A stretch of 64,000 nucleotides of DNA from Pseudomonadota bacterium (GCA_025352885.1 JANXRZ010000217.1:16254-80253), one strand, 5' to 3'; shown: positions 30,494 to 40,243, counted from the first letter of the stretch. The notes: a model not told the origin generated them from the letters alone. Numbers and translations: made by a program.

Positions 30494-30494
<1 letters not shown>
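29127..30494 (-). CDS. accC: Acetyl-CoA carboxylase, biotin carboxylase subunit
   Basis: 455 aa. ATP-grasp enzyme: start [17 protein letters not shown], glycine-rich lid [13 protein letters not shown], metal-binding [16 protein letters not shown] and the biotin carboxylase C-terminal domain [12 protein letters not shown]. It carboxylates the biotin on AccB in fatty acid synthesis. Start overlaps the accB stop by one base; Met3 (30488) is an alternative start. Confidence 0.97.
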
Positions 30495-30952
<458 letters not shown>

Positions 30953-30956
30953 GGCG

Positions 30957-31421
30957 TTACTCCTGTCCACGCAGCAGTGCATAGGCAAGTGCAAGGTCGT
31001 AGCCCCTGCTGCCCAGGCCGCAGATGGTTCCGACCGCGATATCCGAAAGGAAGGAGCGCTGACGGAACGGCTCCCTGGCGTGAATGTTGGAAAGGTGAAC
31101 TTCGATAAACGGGATCTTTACAGCGGCGAACGCATCGCGAATCGCGACGCTGGTGTGGGTGTATGCAGCCGGATTGACGACAATGAAATCGACCTTCTCG
31201 CGCCCTGCCGCTTGGATTTTGTCGACCAGTTCGCCTTCATGGTTGCTCTGATAGCACTGGACCTCCGCGCCGGCGTCAGAGGCCGCCCCCACTAGTCGCT
31301 GATTTATGTGTTTGAGGGATTCGGTCCCATAAATTCCCGGTTCGCGAGAGCCGAGCAAATTCAGGTTAGGACCGTGCAGAACCCAGATCTTCTTGGCCGG
31401 TGAAGTTGCGTCTTTTGCCAT
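30957..31421 (-). CDS. aroQ: Type II 3-dehydroquinate dehydratase
   Basis: 154 aa, normal for AroQ. Motifs: [13 protein letters not shown], the base region [15 protein letters not shown] and the substrate loop [14 protein letters not shown]. It dehydrates 3-dehydroquinate to 3-dehydroshikimate. It ends 4 bases before the accB start. The C-terminal ALAYAL region is complete. Confidence 0.96.
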   Translation of the reverse strand: MAKDATSPAKKIWVLHGPNLNLLGSREPGIYGTESLKHINQRLVGAASDAGAEVQCYQSNHEGELVDKIQAAGREKVDFIVVNPAAYTHTSVAIRDAFAAVKIPFIEVHLSNIHAREPFRQRSFLSDIAVGTICGLGSRGYDLALAYALLRGQE

Positions 31422-31472
31422 CGCTTTCCAGAAGTTCCCGTCATTTTAACCGCACTTGGCAGATTTTCCGGT

Positions 31473-31994
31473 CTATGGCTGCAGGATAGGATCGAGTTTC
31501 GCCTCTATCAGTTCTTGAGACAGGGCTCCTAGGTGTCGCCAAGCTATATTTCCCTTCGCATCCACAATGACAGTGAAGGGCAAACTCCCACTGACATTCC
31601 CCAACGCCTTGATGAGGGCCAGACCTGCGGTGTCGCCCAGTAGGATAGGGTAGCTGATCGGTATTTTAGACGCGAATTCACGTACTTTAGCGGCTTGATC
31701 CAGCGCGATGCCGACAAATTCCGCACCCAGTCCTACGGACATCTTGTTCTGGCGGGCCCGCACCAAGGCCGGAATCTCCTCACGACAGGGCTCACACCAT
31801 GTAGCCCAGAAGTTGAGCACGAGCACCTTCGGTCGCCATTCTTCGAGCGTGCGAAGGGTGCCGTCCAAATCGCGGAGTTTCGTCCGAAGCAGGGTCTGGG
31901 TGGGGTCAATTTTGTCAGTAAAAGAGACCCATGCGCCAGCAATCGCAGCCGCGGTTCCCGCTGTGGCCAGAACAAAGTTACGGCGGGACAGCAT
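31473..31994 (-). CDS. TlpA-like thiol:disulfide oxidoreductase
   Basis: 173 aa. The N-terminus MLSRRNFVLATAG looks like a twin-arginine-type signal or anchor, placing the domain in the periplasm. Thioredoxin-like fold with the active site WATWCEPCREE and the cis-Pro region near GSLPFTVIVD. Probably a reductant for periplasmic thiols, as in cytochrome c maturation. Its start overlaps the end of the upstream unassigned gene by 17 bases; aroQ follows 51 bases later. Confidence 0.85.
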   Translation of the reverse strand: MLSRRNFVLATAGTAAAIAGAWVSFTDKIDPTQTLLRTKLRDLDGTLRTLEEWRPKVLVLNFWATWCEPCREEIPALVRARQNKMSVGLGAEFVGIALDQAAKVREFASKIPISYPILLGDTAGLALIKALGNVSGSLPFTVIVDAKGNIAWRHLGALSQELIEAKLDPILQP

Positions 31995-32598
31995 GACTTT
32001 GAGCGAGGAGTGCGCTCACTTCCGGGATGCCTGCCCGGTCCATTGTTCGCCCGGCCTGAGTCGTTTTAAGTGTGATTCGTTCATCCCTCGAATCGAACAG
32101 CGACAATTTAACCGGCACGCCGTCCCACTCGAGTTCCAAGACGCTGACTGAGCGCGCACGATCACCGGAGAACCGGCGGGCATCGGTCGATTCGAACGAG
32201 ACGTTTCGATTTAGCAGGAAGATCTCCACCTCCTTGCCGCTGTCCGGAAAAAGCTGGAGTTCGATTTCCGCGTACGGTCCAGCGAGCCCGGTAAGGACCG
32301 GCCCCGTCAGGTAAGGGTTGAATTCAGCCAACTCCCGCATCACGTGGAGGGCGATCTCCCGCAGTTCCCGGATTCGTCCCGGATGCTCGTCGTTCTGGAA
32401 TAGTTCGAAATAAGCGCGAAGTTGCTCTTCCACCTCGTCATTCCCGGGGAGCGCTTGTTTTTCGGTCGCACCCAGCTGGCGAGCAGCCTTTCGCTTCGCT
32501 AAAGCGTAATTATTGATGCCGCCCTCAGCCATGAGGCGAGCAGCAGCTGCGGCGATGGCGGCGCGCATGCCGTTCTGTCTTGGGCGATTGCGGCTCAT
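31978..32598 (-). CDS. Conserved hypothetical protein, unassigned
   Basis: 206 aa; I do not recognise the family. The N-terminal third is helical and basic (MRAAIAAAAARLMAEGGI, then ALAKRKAARQLGA) followed by LPGNDEVEEQLRAYFELFQ; the C-terminal two thirds look alpha/beta with acidic and hydrophobic alternation (AEIELQLFPDSGKEVEIFL, LELEWDGVPVKLSLFD). No signal peptide or membrane helix. It overlaps tlpA by 17 bases and is divergent from mpl, 94 bases apart. The GINNYALAKRKAARQ segment hints at a small nucleic-acid-binding helix, but this is only an impression. Confidence 0.75.
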   Translation of the reverse strand: MSRNRPRQNGMRAAIAAAAARLMAEGGINNYALAKRKAARQLGATEKQALPGNDEVEEQLRAYFELFQNDEHPGRIRELREIALHVMRELAEFNPYLTGPVLTGLAGPYAEIELQLFPDSGKEVEIFLLNRNVSFESTDARRFSGDRARSVSVLELEWDGVPVKLSLFDSRDERITLKTTQAGRTMDRAGIPEVSALLAQSHAVPP

Positions 32599-32692
32599 GG
32601 GTTGTGAATCCGGAAGGACCCGCCGATCATAACCTCACCGGACTGGCGAATGAAATCGCCTACAATCGCCCGCTGTTTTTCGCGTCGAACGA

Positions 32693-34048
32693 ATGACCAA
32701 ACATCACCTGCACATCCTGGGAATCTGCGGCTCTTTCATGGGCGGCCTCGCGGCCGTCGCAAGGAGCGCGGGATACCGGGTGACCGGATGCGACGCGGCG
32801 GTGTACCCGCCGATGAGCGACCAGCTGCGCTCCCTCGGGATCGACTTGGTCGAGGGGTACTCACCCGACCAGTTGTCGCTAAAGCCGGATGTCTGGGTCG
32901 TCGGTAACGTCGTGACACGCGGGAATGCCTTGATGGAAGCCATTCTCGATCGTGGCGATTACTACACTTCGGGACCCCAGTGGCTATTCGAGAATGTCCT
33001 CAAGAAGAAATGGGTCCTTGCGGTCGCCGGTACGCATGGCAAGACAACGACCTCGGCGATGCTGGCATGGATCCTTGAATGCGCTGGGCGTCAGCCGGGC
33101 TTCCTGATCGGGGGGGTGCCCAGGAATTTTCCTGTTTCAGCGCGCCTCACGGATGGGGAGCATTTTGTTATCGAAGCCGACGAGTACGACACGGCGTTTT
33201 TCGACAAGCGCTCCAAGTTCGTTCACTACCGTCCCAAAACCGCGGTTTTGAATAATCTCGAATACGATCATGCGGACATTTTCAGTGATCTTGCCGCCAT
33301 CGAAAGGCAATTCCACCACTTGGTAAGAATTGTTCCCGGTTCGGGCTGCTTAGTGGTTAATGGCGCCGATGAAGCATTAGAGAGAGTACTCAAGCAAGGG
33401 TGTTGGGCTCCAGTCGAGTTCTTTGGCGATTGCCGCGGGTGGTCGGCTGGGCCCGCTGTAGAGGATGGCAGCTTCGAAGTTGCCAAGTCGGGCCGTGTAC
33501 TCGGGCAAGTGCGCTGGGACTTGCAGGGCGGACACAATCGGCTGAATGCGCTCGCAGCCATCGCCGCTGCCAGTCACGCCGGCGTTGACGCAAAAGCGGC
33601 CATCGATGCACTCGCAACCTTTGCGAGCGTCAAGAGGCGAATGGAACTCCTCGGCACCGTCCGCCAGGTCGTGGTTTATGACGATTTTGCGCATCACCCG
33701 ACGGCGATCCGGACAACGCTCGAAGGGCTGCGCCGGAAGATCGGCAGCGGGCGGATCATTGCGGTTCTCGAGCCTCGCTCCAACACCATGAAGCAGGGTG
33801 TGATGAAGGCTGCGTTGCCAAGCAGCGTCGCGGCGGCCGATCTAGTATTCGTATTCTCGAAAGGCTTGGGTTGGGACGCGTCGGAAGTCTTTTCGGCTCT
33901 CGGCTCAAAAGTCCGCTGCATCGATGATCTCGATGCGCTTGTCGCGGCCATCTCGCATGAAGCCGTACCGGGCGACCACGTGGTCGCCATGTCGAACGGC
34001 GGATTCGGCGGCATCCACGACAAGCTGCTCAAGCGGCTGGCCACGTGA
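32693..34048 (+). CDS. mpl: UDP-MurNAc:L-Ala-gamma-D-Glu-meso-Dap ligase
   Basis: 451 aa. Mur ligase family member: N-terminal Rossmann motif LGICGSFMGGLAAVARSAGY, ATP-binding VAGTHGKTTTSAML, the carbamylated-lysine/Mg region EADEYDTAFFDKRSKF and the C-terminal YDDFAHHPTAI. The G-F-M-G-G-L start and AEYDTAFFDKRSKF pattern separate Mpl from MurC. It recycles cell wall tripeptide onto UDP-MurNAc. TACAAT at 32661-32666 may be a -10 box. Its stop overlaps the esterase start (GTGA). Confidence 0.93.
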   Translation: MTKHHLHILGICGSFMGGLAAVARSAGYRVTGCDAAVYPPMSDQLRSLGIDLVEGYSPDQLSLKPDVWVVGNVVTRGNALMEAILDRGDYYTSGPQWLFENVLKKKWVLAVAGTHGKTTTSAMLAWILECAGRQPGFLIGGVPRNFPVSARLTDGEHFVIEADEYDTAFFDKRSKFVHYRPKTAVLNNLEYDHADIFSDLAAIERQFHHLVRIVPGSGCLVVNGADEALERVLKQGCWAPVEFFGDCRGWSAGPAVEDGSFEVAKSGRVLGQVRWDLQGGHNRLNALAAIAAASHAGVDAKAAIDALATFASVKRRMELLGTVRQVVVYDDFAHHPTAIRTTLEGLRRKIGSGRIIAVLEPRSNTMKQGVMKAALPSSVAAADLVFVFSKGLGWDASEVFSALGSKVRCIDDLDALVAAISHEAVPGDHVVAMSNGGFGGIHDKLLKRLAT

Positions 34049-34611
34049 TCGTTTATCTTCACGGATTCAACAGCGCCCCGTCGTCGCATAAGGCGCGCAC
34101 GATGGCCGCTTATATGGAAGGCCGCGGTTTAGGCCACGCTTTCAGCTGCCCCGAGCTTCCGTACGACCCTGCAAAGGCCATCGCATTGCTCGATGCAATG
34201 CCTCAATTCCATCCCGGGAAGAAAGCGACCTTGGTCGGCAGCTCGCTCGGCGGGTTTTATGCAACCTGGCTGGCCGAAAAGCATGAATGCCGGGCGGTCC
34301 TCATCCAACCCGCAATTGTCCCTCACATCGGGCTCGAGCAGTACATTGGCCCACAGTCGAATCTTTATACGGGGGCCACGTACGAACTGACCGCCAACCA
34401 CCTGGCGAGCCTGCGGGCGCTCTACAAGGAAAAAGTAGATCCAGAGCGCTACCTTCTCCTTCTTGAGACGGGCGACGAGGTGCTCGACTATCGCGAAGCG
34501 GTACGCAAGTACGAAGGCGCGAGGATGGTGATTCGCGATGGGGGCGACCACACGCTCCAGAGTTTTCCGGAGCACCTGCCGCGGATTCTCGCCTTCGCCG
34601 GCCTTATCTGA
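34045..34611 (+). CDS. YqiA-like alpha/beta hydrolase
   Basis: 188 aa, GTG start overlapping the mpl stop. Short esterase family (YqiA/UPF0227): MIVYLHGFNSAPSSHKA, nucleophile elbow VGSSLGGFYATWLA, Asp in LLLETGDEVLDY and terminal His in DGGDHTLQSF. A small cytoplasmic esterase of unknown natural substrate. Translational coupling to mpl is a hint of coexpression only. Last 8 bases overlap the facing enolase-superfamily gene. Confidence 0.88.
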   Translation: MIVYLHGFNSAPSSHKARTMAAYMEGRGLGHAFSCPELPYDPAKAIALLDAMPQFHPGKKATLVGSSLGGFYATWLAEKHECRAVLIQPAIVPHIGLEQYIGPQSNLYTGATYELTANHLASLRALYKEKVDPERYLLLLETGDEVLDYREAVRKYEGARMVIRDGGDHTLQSFPEHLPRILAFAGLI

Positions 34612-35746
34612 TCTCGTTCCACGGCTTGGCGCTTCCGCCAAGCGCATAGCGGGCCACCGCCTTTTCGTCGAAGTCGAAGCCCAGGCCAGGCCGTTCAGGC
34701 AGCTTAAGCATCCCGTCGCCGAACTCGAGCTGCCTGTCGACCACGCGGCGAAAATTCAGCACCTGATCGTCAGTGAAATACTCCACCATGCGCGCATTCG
34801 GCGTGGAGGCGACCAAGTGGACGTGAAGGTCGTGGAACCAGTGAGGACAGACAGTCACGCCGAAACTGGCGGCGGTCGCCGCAATTCGCCGCCACTCGGT
34901 AATCCCACCGCAGACCGCAGCGTCATGCTGGAGAATCGCCGCACCGCCTTTTTCCATCAGTTCCTTGAAATACCATCGACCGGCGCCGATCTCGCCAGTG
35001 GCCACCGTCACTTTGGTCGCGCGCGCGAGGCGCGCGTGGCTGTCGATGTCATCGGGGCCGAACGGCTCCTCGATCCAGTAGGGGTCGTATTTCTCGTATC
35101 GCTTGAGATGTTCGAGCGCTGTTGGCAAATCGCGCCAGGCATTGTTCGCATCCAGCGTCAGCAAGACGTCCGGACCAATTGCCTCCCGGGCAGCGCGCAC
35201 CCGCATTTCTTCCTCGGCGGGAGAAAGCCGGCCGACCTTCATCTTGACTGCCTTGAAGCCGAGGGCGACGTACCCAGCCATCTCAGCGCCGAGTTTGTCC
35301 GGGGTTTTGCCCGCGAGGTAATACCCGCCAGACGCGTAGGCCGGCACGGCGTCAAGTGCAAAACCGCCCAGGTAACGATGCAACGGGACTTTGGCACTGC
35401 GCGCGTTGAGGTCCCAAAGAGCGGTGTCGAGAATGCTGATCGCACGCATCACCGCACCCTCCCGCCCCTGTAAGAGCGACTCCTGGTACATCTCCTCCCA
35501 TAACCCTTCGGTGCGCATCGATTCCTGGCCGATCAGCTTCGGTGCGAGAAGTTCTTCGACCGCATGCGCGACCAGTGACCCCGCCGCGGATCCGGCGTAG
35601 CAGAAGCCGATGCCCGCAACGCCGTCGGTCGAGCGCACTTTCACCAAGCCGTAGTCGCGGGCACTGACCGTGCGCGTTGCAAATGCCGTCACGTTATCCA
35701 GCGGGATGCGCGCAGTCACAACTGAAACCGATGCAATTTTCGGCAT
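34604..35746 (-). CDS. Mandelate racemase/muconate lactonizing enzyme family protein
   Basis: 380 aa enolase-superfamily enzyme with the MR-type residue set: KxK in FKAVKMKVGRL, metal ligands in TLDANNAW, WIEEPFGPDD and ATGEIGAGRW, then QHDAAVCGG and PHWFHDLH supplying the Asp/His dyad. It should abstract an alpha proton from a carboxylate, most likely an acid-sugar dehydratase or racemase. It stands alone between housekeeping genes with no pathway neighbours, so the substrate cannot be read from context. Confidence 0.87.
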   Translation of the reverse strand: MPKIASVSVVTARIPLDNVTAFATRTVSARDYGLVKVRSTDGVAGIGFCYAGSAAGSLVAHAVEELLAPKLIGQESMRTEGLWEEMYQESLLQGREGAVMRAISILDTALWDLNARSAKVPLHRYLGGFALDAVPAYASGGYYLAGKTPDKLGAEMAGYVALGFKAVKMKVGRLSPAEEEMRVRAAREAIGPDVLLTLDANNAWRDLPTALEHLKRYEKYDPYWIEEPFGPDDIDSHARLARATKVTVATGEIGAGRWYFKELMEKGGAAILQHDAAVCGGITEWRRIAATAASFGVTVCPHWFHDLHVHLVASTPNARMVEYFTDDQVLNFRRVVDRQLEFGDGMLKLPERPGLGFDFDEKAVARYALGGSAKPWNEIR

Positions 35747-35836
35747 AACTCAAAGTCCTGTCGTGGCTGAAAGAGCCAAAAGGATAGCCCAACGCCATGC
35801 AGGGCCGCGTATCATTCCGCCTTTTGAATCGAAGCG

Positions 35837-37720
35837 ATGCATCTCCTATACGAGGAAGACGGCGACATCCGGGCCGGCACCGTGCTTTCGCCCGGCACGG
35901 CTTCGTACCAGGTCGAGTCGCCTCACGGCCGCCGGACGAAGGTCAAAGCGTCGCACGTGCTGCTCTCCTTCGATGATCCCGGGGCCGGAGAACTGCTCGC
36001 CCGCGCAACGGCCTATGCCGACCAATTGGACGCGGATTTCCTTTGGCAATGCGCCGGTCCGCAGGAGTTCGCATTCCGCGACCTTGCGCGTGAATACGTC
36101 GGCCGTGAGCCCGACGCCGTCGAATCGGCCGGGGTACTCCTGAGGCTGCATTCGGCCCCCATGTATTTCTATCGCCGCGGTCGCGGTCGCTTCCAGGCTG
36201 CACCCGAATCAACGCTCAAGGCGGCGCTTGCGGGCGTCGAGAAAAAGCGCGTACAGGCCGAAAAAGCCGCCGGGTTCACCGCGTCGCTAGTCGCGGGACG
36301 CTTCCCGCCTGAATTGGCCGCGATGCGCGATGAACTGCTATACAAGCCGGACCGCAACAAGCTCGAGTGCAAGGCGGTCGAGGCGGCCTGCAAGGAAACC
36401 GGACTTTCGGTGGCGAGGCTTTTCGAGCGTGCGGGCGCGTTGCCTTCGAGCCACGATTTTCACCTCAACCGCTTCCTGTTTGAGTTCTTCCCTTCAGGGG
36501 TTGGTTTCCCGGCGTATAGCCCACCGGCCGACGTGAATGACTTGCCGCTCGCCGACACGCCCGTGTATTCACTGGACGACGTGGGCACGTCCGAAATCGA
36601 CGATGCGTTTTCCGTTCGCAAGGTTTCCGACGAGGAATGGCGGATCGGCGTGCATATTGCCGCGCCCGCGGTGGGCTTCGCACCCGGCTCGCCGCTGGAT
36701 GCAATCGCGCGAGAGCGGTTGTCGACCGTCTACATGCCGGGCAGCAAGGTGACGATGCTCCCGCAGGAAATCATCCAACGGTATTCGCTCGACGCGGGGG
36801 CCGAGCGTCCGGCGGTCTCGATATATTTCAATGTGGCGGCCGGCGATTTATCCATCCGCGGGCACCACTCGAAAATCGAGCTCGTGAAAGTGGGCGGAAA
36901 TCTTCGGCATGCGGATTACGCGGCAATGAACGAACTGCTTCCGGCAGGCGGGACCGCCGGGCTCGAATACGAGGAGGAATTGCGCCTGCTGTGGCGCTTC
37001 GCCGAGGCCCTCGAAACGCGACGCGGCAAGGCCAGCGTCAACGCCAGCCTGCTTGACTACAGTTTCTCGATCGAAGGCGAGCATGTCTCAATCACTCCGC
37101 GCAAGCGCGGCGCGCCGCTCGACAAGTTAGTGTCCGAACTCATGATCCTGGTCAACTCGACCTGGGGCGGGGTGCTTGCCGAACGTGACGTTGCCGCGCT
37201 CTATCGCGTGCAGTCTTCCGGAAAGGTGAGGATGAGCGTGCATGCCGAAGCGCACGAAGGCCTCGGGTTGTCTTGCTATGCGTGGATGAGCTCACCGCTG
37301 CGGCGTTACGTCGACCTTGTCAACCAATGGCAACTTACGGCGAGCCTTTCGGCCAAACGGGCCCCTTTCGCGCGCAATTCGGACACGCTTTTGTCTACCT
37401 TACGCGCGTTCGAGGTCGTTTATGCCCGTTATGACGAGCATCAGCGTGAAATGGAACGCTATTGGTGCCTGCGATGGTTGCTCCAGGAAAACGTGACGAA
37501 GTGCACGGCCGTGGTCCTGCGAGAAGGCACTGTGCGTCTGGAAGGCTTGCCGCTGGTCGTGCGCGTGCCATCGCTTCCGGAACTCTCGCCGGGTGTGCGG
37601 GTCATCCTCGACGTCGCCGGGATCGATTTGCTGGATAAAACGGTGAATTGCACGTTTCGCGAGATGCTCGCTGGCAAACCGGAGATCGAGGCGGCGGAGG
37701 ACGGTGGGGACTCGCGTTAA
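35837..37720 (+). CDS. RNB-domain exoribonuclease (RNase II family)
   Basis: 627 aa. An N-terminal OB-like part (MHLLYEEDGDIRAGTVLS) is followed by the RNB catalytic domain at about 230-540, with the acidic motif GTSEIDDAFSV, VYMPGSKVTMLPQEI, and AWMSSPLRRYVDLVNQ near its end. A short C-terminal S1-like remnant follows (LPLVVRVPSLPELSPGVRV). It would degrade RNA 3' to 5'. It is shorter than RNase R and differs from canonical RNase II, so I give no symbol. Divergent from the enolase-family gene with about 90 bases between. Confidence 0.87.
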   Translation: MHLLYEEDGDIRAGTVLSPGTASYQVESPHGRRTKVKASHVLLSFDDPGAGELLARATAYADQLDADFLWQCAGPQEFAFRDLAREYVGREPDAVESAGVLLRLHSAPMYFYRRGRGRFQAAPESTLKAALAGVEKKRVQAEKAAGFTASLVAGRFPPELAAMRDELLYKPDRNKLECKAVEAACKETGLSVARLFERAGALPSSHDFHLNRFLFEFFPSGVGFPAYSPPADVNDLPLADTPVYSLDDVGTSEIDDAFSVRKVSDEEWRIGVHIAAPAVGFAPGSPLDAIARERLSTVYMPGSKVTMLPQEIIQRYSLDAGAERPAVSIYFNVAAGDLSIRGHHSKIELVKVGGNLRHADYAAMNELLPAGGTAGLEYEEELRLLWRFAEALETRRGKASVNASLLDYSFSIEGEHVSITPRKRGAPLDKLVSELMILVNSTWGGVLAERDVAALYRVQSSGKVRMSVHAEAHEGLGLSCYAWMSSPLRRYVDLVNQWQLTASLSAKRAPFARNSDTLLSTLRAFEVVYARYDEHQREMERYWCLRWLLQENVTKCTAVVLREGTVRLEGLPLVVRVPSLPELSPGVRVILDVAGIDLLDKTVNCTFREMLAGKPEIEAAEDGGDSR

Positions 37721-37759
37721 TGAGCCTACAATATCCCGTCTTATTCATGAGAGGCAGCT

Positions 37760-38713
37760 TTGTCGGCCGCTAGCGCGACGACCCTGAGACGCCTGCCTGG
37801 GCGCATGAGCGCATCGATCTACGCCCAATGTTCCGAAGCATGGGCCGGCATGGACCGCCAGGCGAGGATGCTGACCTGGTGCGTCGGTATCTCGCTTGTC
37901 CTGCATGCTTTGCTCCTCTCGATCCACTTCAAGTTTCCCGAGGCGCTCAAGTTCTCGTCGACCCAGCCGCTCGAAGTGATCCTCGTCAATGCCAAGACAA
38001 AGGAAAAGCCGTCGAAGGCCCGCGCACTCGCCCAGGCGAACCTCGATGGCGGCGGCAATACCGACCAGGACCGGCGGGCAAAGACACCCATGCCGGTCAT
38101 GAAAACGCAGGAACCCGGCAAAGACCTGGCCGCGGCGCAGCGACGGGTAAAAGAACTCGAGGCCCAGCAAAAGCAGTTGCTCGCCATGGCCAAGCCTTCA
38201 CCGGCACCTGTCGCACAAGCCGAGTCACCTCGCCAGCCGCCCGCGGAAGAGGCTGTCCCCCAGGTCGCCGGCCGTGACTTGCGGGAACTCGCGCTTGCCG
38301 CAATGAAGCTGCAGGCCCAGATCGACAAGCGCCACGAGGAGTATCAAAAGCGCCCGCGCAAGCAGTTCATCGGAGCCAACGCTTCCGAATACCGGTTTGC
38401 GCAGTACGAGGAAGAATGGCGCAACAAGGTCGAGCGGGTCGGTACCCTCAACTATCCGCCCGAAGCGCGCGGCAAGGCTTATGGCAACCTTCGCCTCGAG
38501 GTGACGATCCGCCCGAATGGGAGTGTCGAATCGGTAAGGCTCGAGCGCTCGTCTGGCTTGAAAGTGCTCGACGATGCTGCGTTCCGCATCGTCAAGCTGG
38601 CCGCCCCTTATGGGGAGTTCCCGCCGGATATTCGCAAGGACACTGACCTGCTCGTCATCACGCGAACCTGGTTTTTCGGGCAGGGCGACGCAATCTGGAC
38701 GAAGCGGGACTAG
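37760..38713 (+). CDS. TonB family energy-transducing protein
   Basis: 317 aa. TTG start at 37760 preceded by GAGG; the next Met (37805) lacks a ribosome-binding site. One membrane helix at about 38-58, a long periplasmic Pro/Ala/Gln-rich region with a coiled coil (DLAAAQRRVKELEAQQKQLL), and a C-terminal TonB domain (LNYPPEARGKAYGNLRLEV, then GSVESVRLERSSGLKVLDDAA). It transmits proton-motive energy to outer-membrane receptors. No exbB, exbD or receptor lies next to it; aroE starts directly after the stop. Confidence 0.87.
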   Translation: MSAASATTLRRLPGRMSASIYAQCSEAWAGMDRQARMLTWCVGISLVLHALLLSIHFKFPEALKFSSTQPLEVILVNAKTKEKPSKARALAQANLDGGGNTDQDRRAKTPMPVMKTQEPGKDLAAAQRRVKELEAQQKQLLAMAKPSPAPVAQAESPRQPPAEEAVPQVAGRDLRELALAAMKLQAQIDKRHEEYQKRPRKQFIGANASEYRFAQYEEEWRNKVERVGTLNYPPEARGKAYGNLRLEVTIRPNGSVESVRLERSSGLKVLDDAAFRIVKLAAPYGEFPPDIRKDTDLLVITRTWFFGQGDAIWTKRD

Positions 38714-38714
38714 G

Positions 38715-39533
38715 ATGACTGACCGCTATGCGGTGATCGGCAATCCCGTCGCGCACTCGCAGTCTCCGAGGATCCACGCAAAGTTCGCGGAAAGCACCGG
38801 CGAGGACATAGCCTACGGTTCGATCCTCGCGCCGCCTGACGCTTTCGTTGGCTCGGTCTTGGCGTTCATTGCGCAAGGCGGCAAGGGGCTGAACGTTACG
38901 GTGCCTTTCAAGGAAGAGGCTTATCTCCTTGCGACCGTCCGCTCGCCGCGAGCGCAAAGCGCACAGGCGGTCAATACATTAATGTTTCGCGGACCCCAGA
39001 TCCATGGCGACAACACTGACGGATGGGGGCTTACCCGGGACCTGGCACTCAACCTCGCGTTTTCTCTCAAGGGTCGGCGGGTACTGCTTCTTGGTGCCGG
39101 CGGTGCGGCTCGCGGCGTGCTCCTGCCGCTGCTTGAAGAGGGTCCGGCCCGGCTTGTGATTGCAAACAGGACTGGGGCGAAGGCGAGCCAACTCCTTGTC
39201 ACCCTGCCAGCCGCTTATGCGCAAACGGCACGCGCAGTCTCCTTCGAGGGGCTCGCCGGCGAAACTTTCGACCTGGTCATTAATGCCACTTCGGCAGGAC
39301 TCACCGACGCCTTGCTGCCTTTGCCTTCGGGCCTGTTTTCGACCGAGTCGCTTGCCTACGACATGGTGTACGGCCGTGAGACGGCTTTCATGCGGCAGGC
39401 GCGCGCAGATGGTGCAGCCCGGGTCTCCGACGGCCTCGGGATGCTCGTCGAACAAGCCGCCGAGTCATTTTTCCTGTGGCGCGGCGTGCGCCCGCAAACA
39501 GCGTCCGTGCTCGCCGCTCTGCGTTTCGCCTGA
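38715..39533 (+). CDS. aroE: Shikimate dehydrogenase
   Basis: 272 aa from the ATG at 38715, one base after the tonB stop. Motifs: YAVIGNPVAHSQSPRIHAKF (substrate), GLNVTVPFKEEA with the catalytic Lys, NTDGWGL with the Asp, and the NADP glycine motif LLGAGGAARGVLLPL followed by IANRT. It reduces 3-dehydroshikimate in aromatic synthesis. Followed 5 bases later by mtgA, a common proteobacterial pairing. Confidence 0.96.
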   Translation: MTDRYAVIGNPVAHSQSPRIHAKFAESTGEDIAYGSILAPPDAFVGSVLAFIAQGGKGLNVTVPFKEEAYLLATVRSPRAQSAQAVNTLMFRGPQIHGDNTDGWGLTRDLALNLAFSLKGRRVLLLGAGGAARGVLLPLLEEGPARLVIANRTGAKASQLLVTLPAAYAQTARAVSFEGLAGETFDLVINATSAGLTDALLPLPSGLFSTESLAYDMVYGRETAFMRQARADGAARVSDGLGMLVEQAAESFFLWRGVRPQTASVLAALRFA

Positions 39534-39538
39534 CGCCG

Positions 39539-40243
39539 ATGCGGCCTTTACGGGTCGTGGGCAGAACGCTCGCCTACCTGGTCGGCGCGCTCCTCATCAG
39601 CGTGCTGCTCGTGCAAGGATGGTTTCTTGCGCACGTCAGTTGGTGGGCCAGCCACAATCCGAGCACCACCTCTTTCATGCGCGCGCGCCTTGCCACTTTG
39701 CAGCAAAAGAATGAGAAGGCGACGCTCAAGCACCAGTGGCTTACCTATGAAAAGGTCTCGAGTAATCTCAAGCGCGCAGTGGTGGCCGCCGAAGACGCCA
39801 AGTTCGTCGAACATGAAGGGTTTGACTGGGCGGGAATCCAGAAAGCGATCGAGAAAAATGAAAAGAGGGGCAAGGTGGTGGCCGGCGGCTCGACCATCAG
39901 CCAGCAACTCGCGAAAAACCTGTTCCTGTCCGGCAGCCGCTCCTGGATCCGCAAGGCCCAGGAAGCTGTCATCACCTGGATGCTGGAATCGATGATGAGC
40001 AAGCGACGCATTCTCGAGCTGTACCTCAATGTGGCCGAGTGGGGTGATGGCGTGTTTGGGGCCGAGGCCGCGGCGCGTCACTATTTTGGCGTGCCTGCGT
40101 CGCAGCTTTCGGCAGCGCAGTCCGCCTGGCTGGCCGCCATCCTGCCTGCCCCCCAGCGTTACGACCGCAATCGCGGCTCGGCCTGGATCGCTCGCAAATC
40201 CGAAGTTCTCCTTGCTCGCATGCCAGGGGCCCAAATCCCCTGA
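39539..40243 (+). CDS. mtgA: Monofunctional biosynthetic peptidoglycan transglycosylase
   Basis: 234 aa from the ATG at 39539. An N-terminal membrane anchor (about 10-32) and a GT51 domain with the catalytic Glu in VVAAEDAKFVEHEGFDW, the second motif AGGSTISQQLAKNLFLS and ELYLNVAEWGDGVFG. It polymerises lipid II glycans in the periplasm. It has no transpeptidase domain, as normal for MtgA. Confidence 0.95.
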   Translation: MRPLRVVGRTLAYLVGALLISVLLVQGWFLAHVSWWASHNPSTTSFMRARLATLQQKNEKATLKHQWLTYEKVSSNLKRAVVAAEDAKFVEHEGFDWAGIQKAIEKNEKRGKVVAGGSTISQQLAKNLFLSGSRSWIRKAQEAVITWMLESMMSKRRILELYLNVAEWGDGVFGAEAAARHYFGVPASQLSAAQSAWLAAILPAPQRYDRNRGSAWIARKSEVLLARMPGAQIP

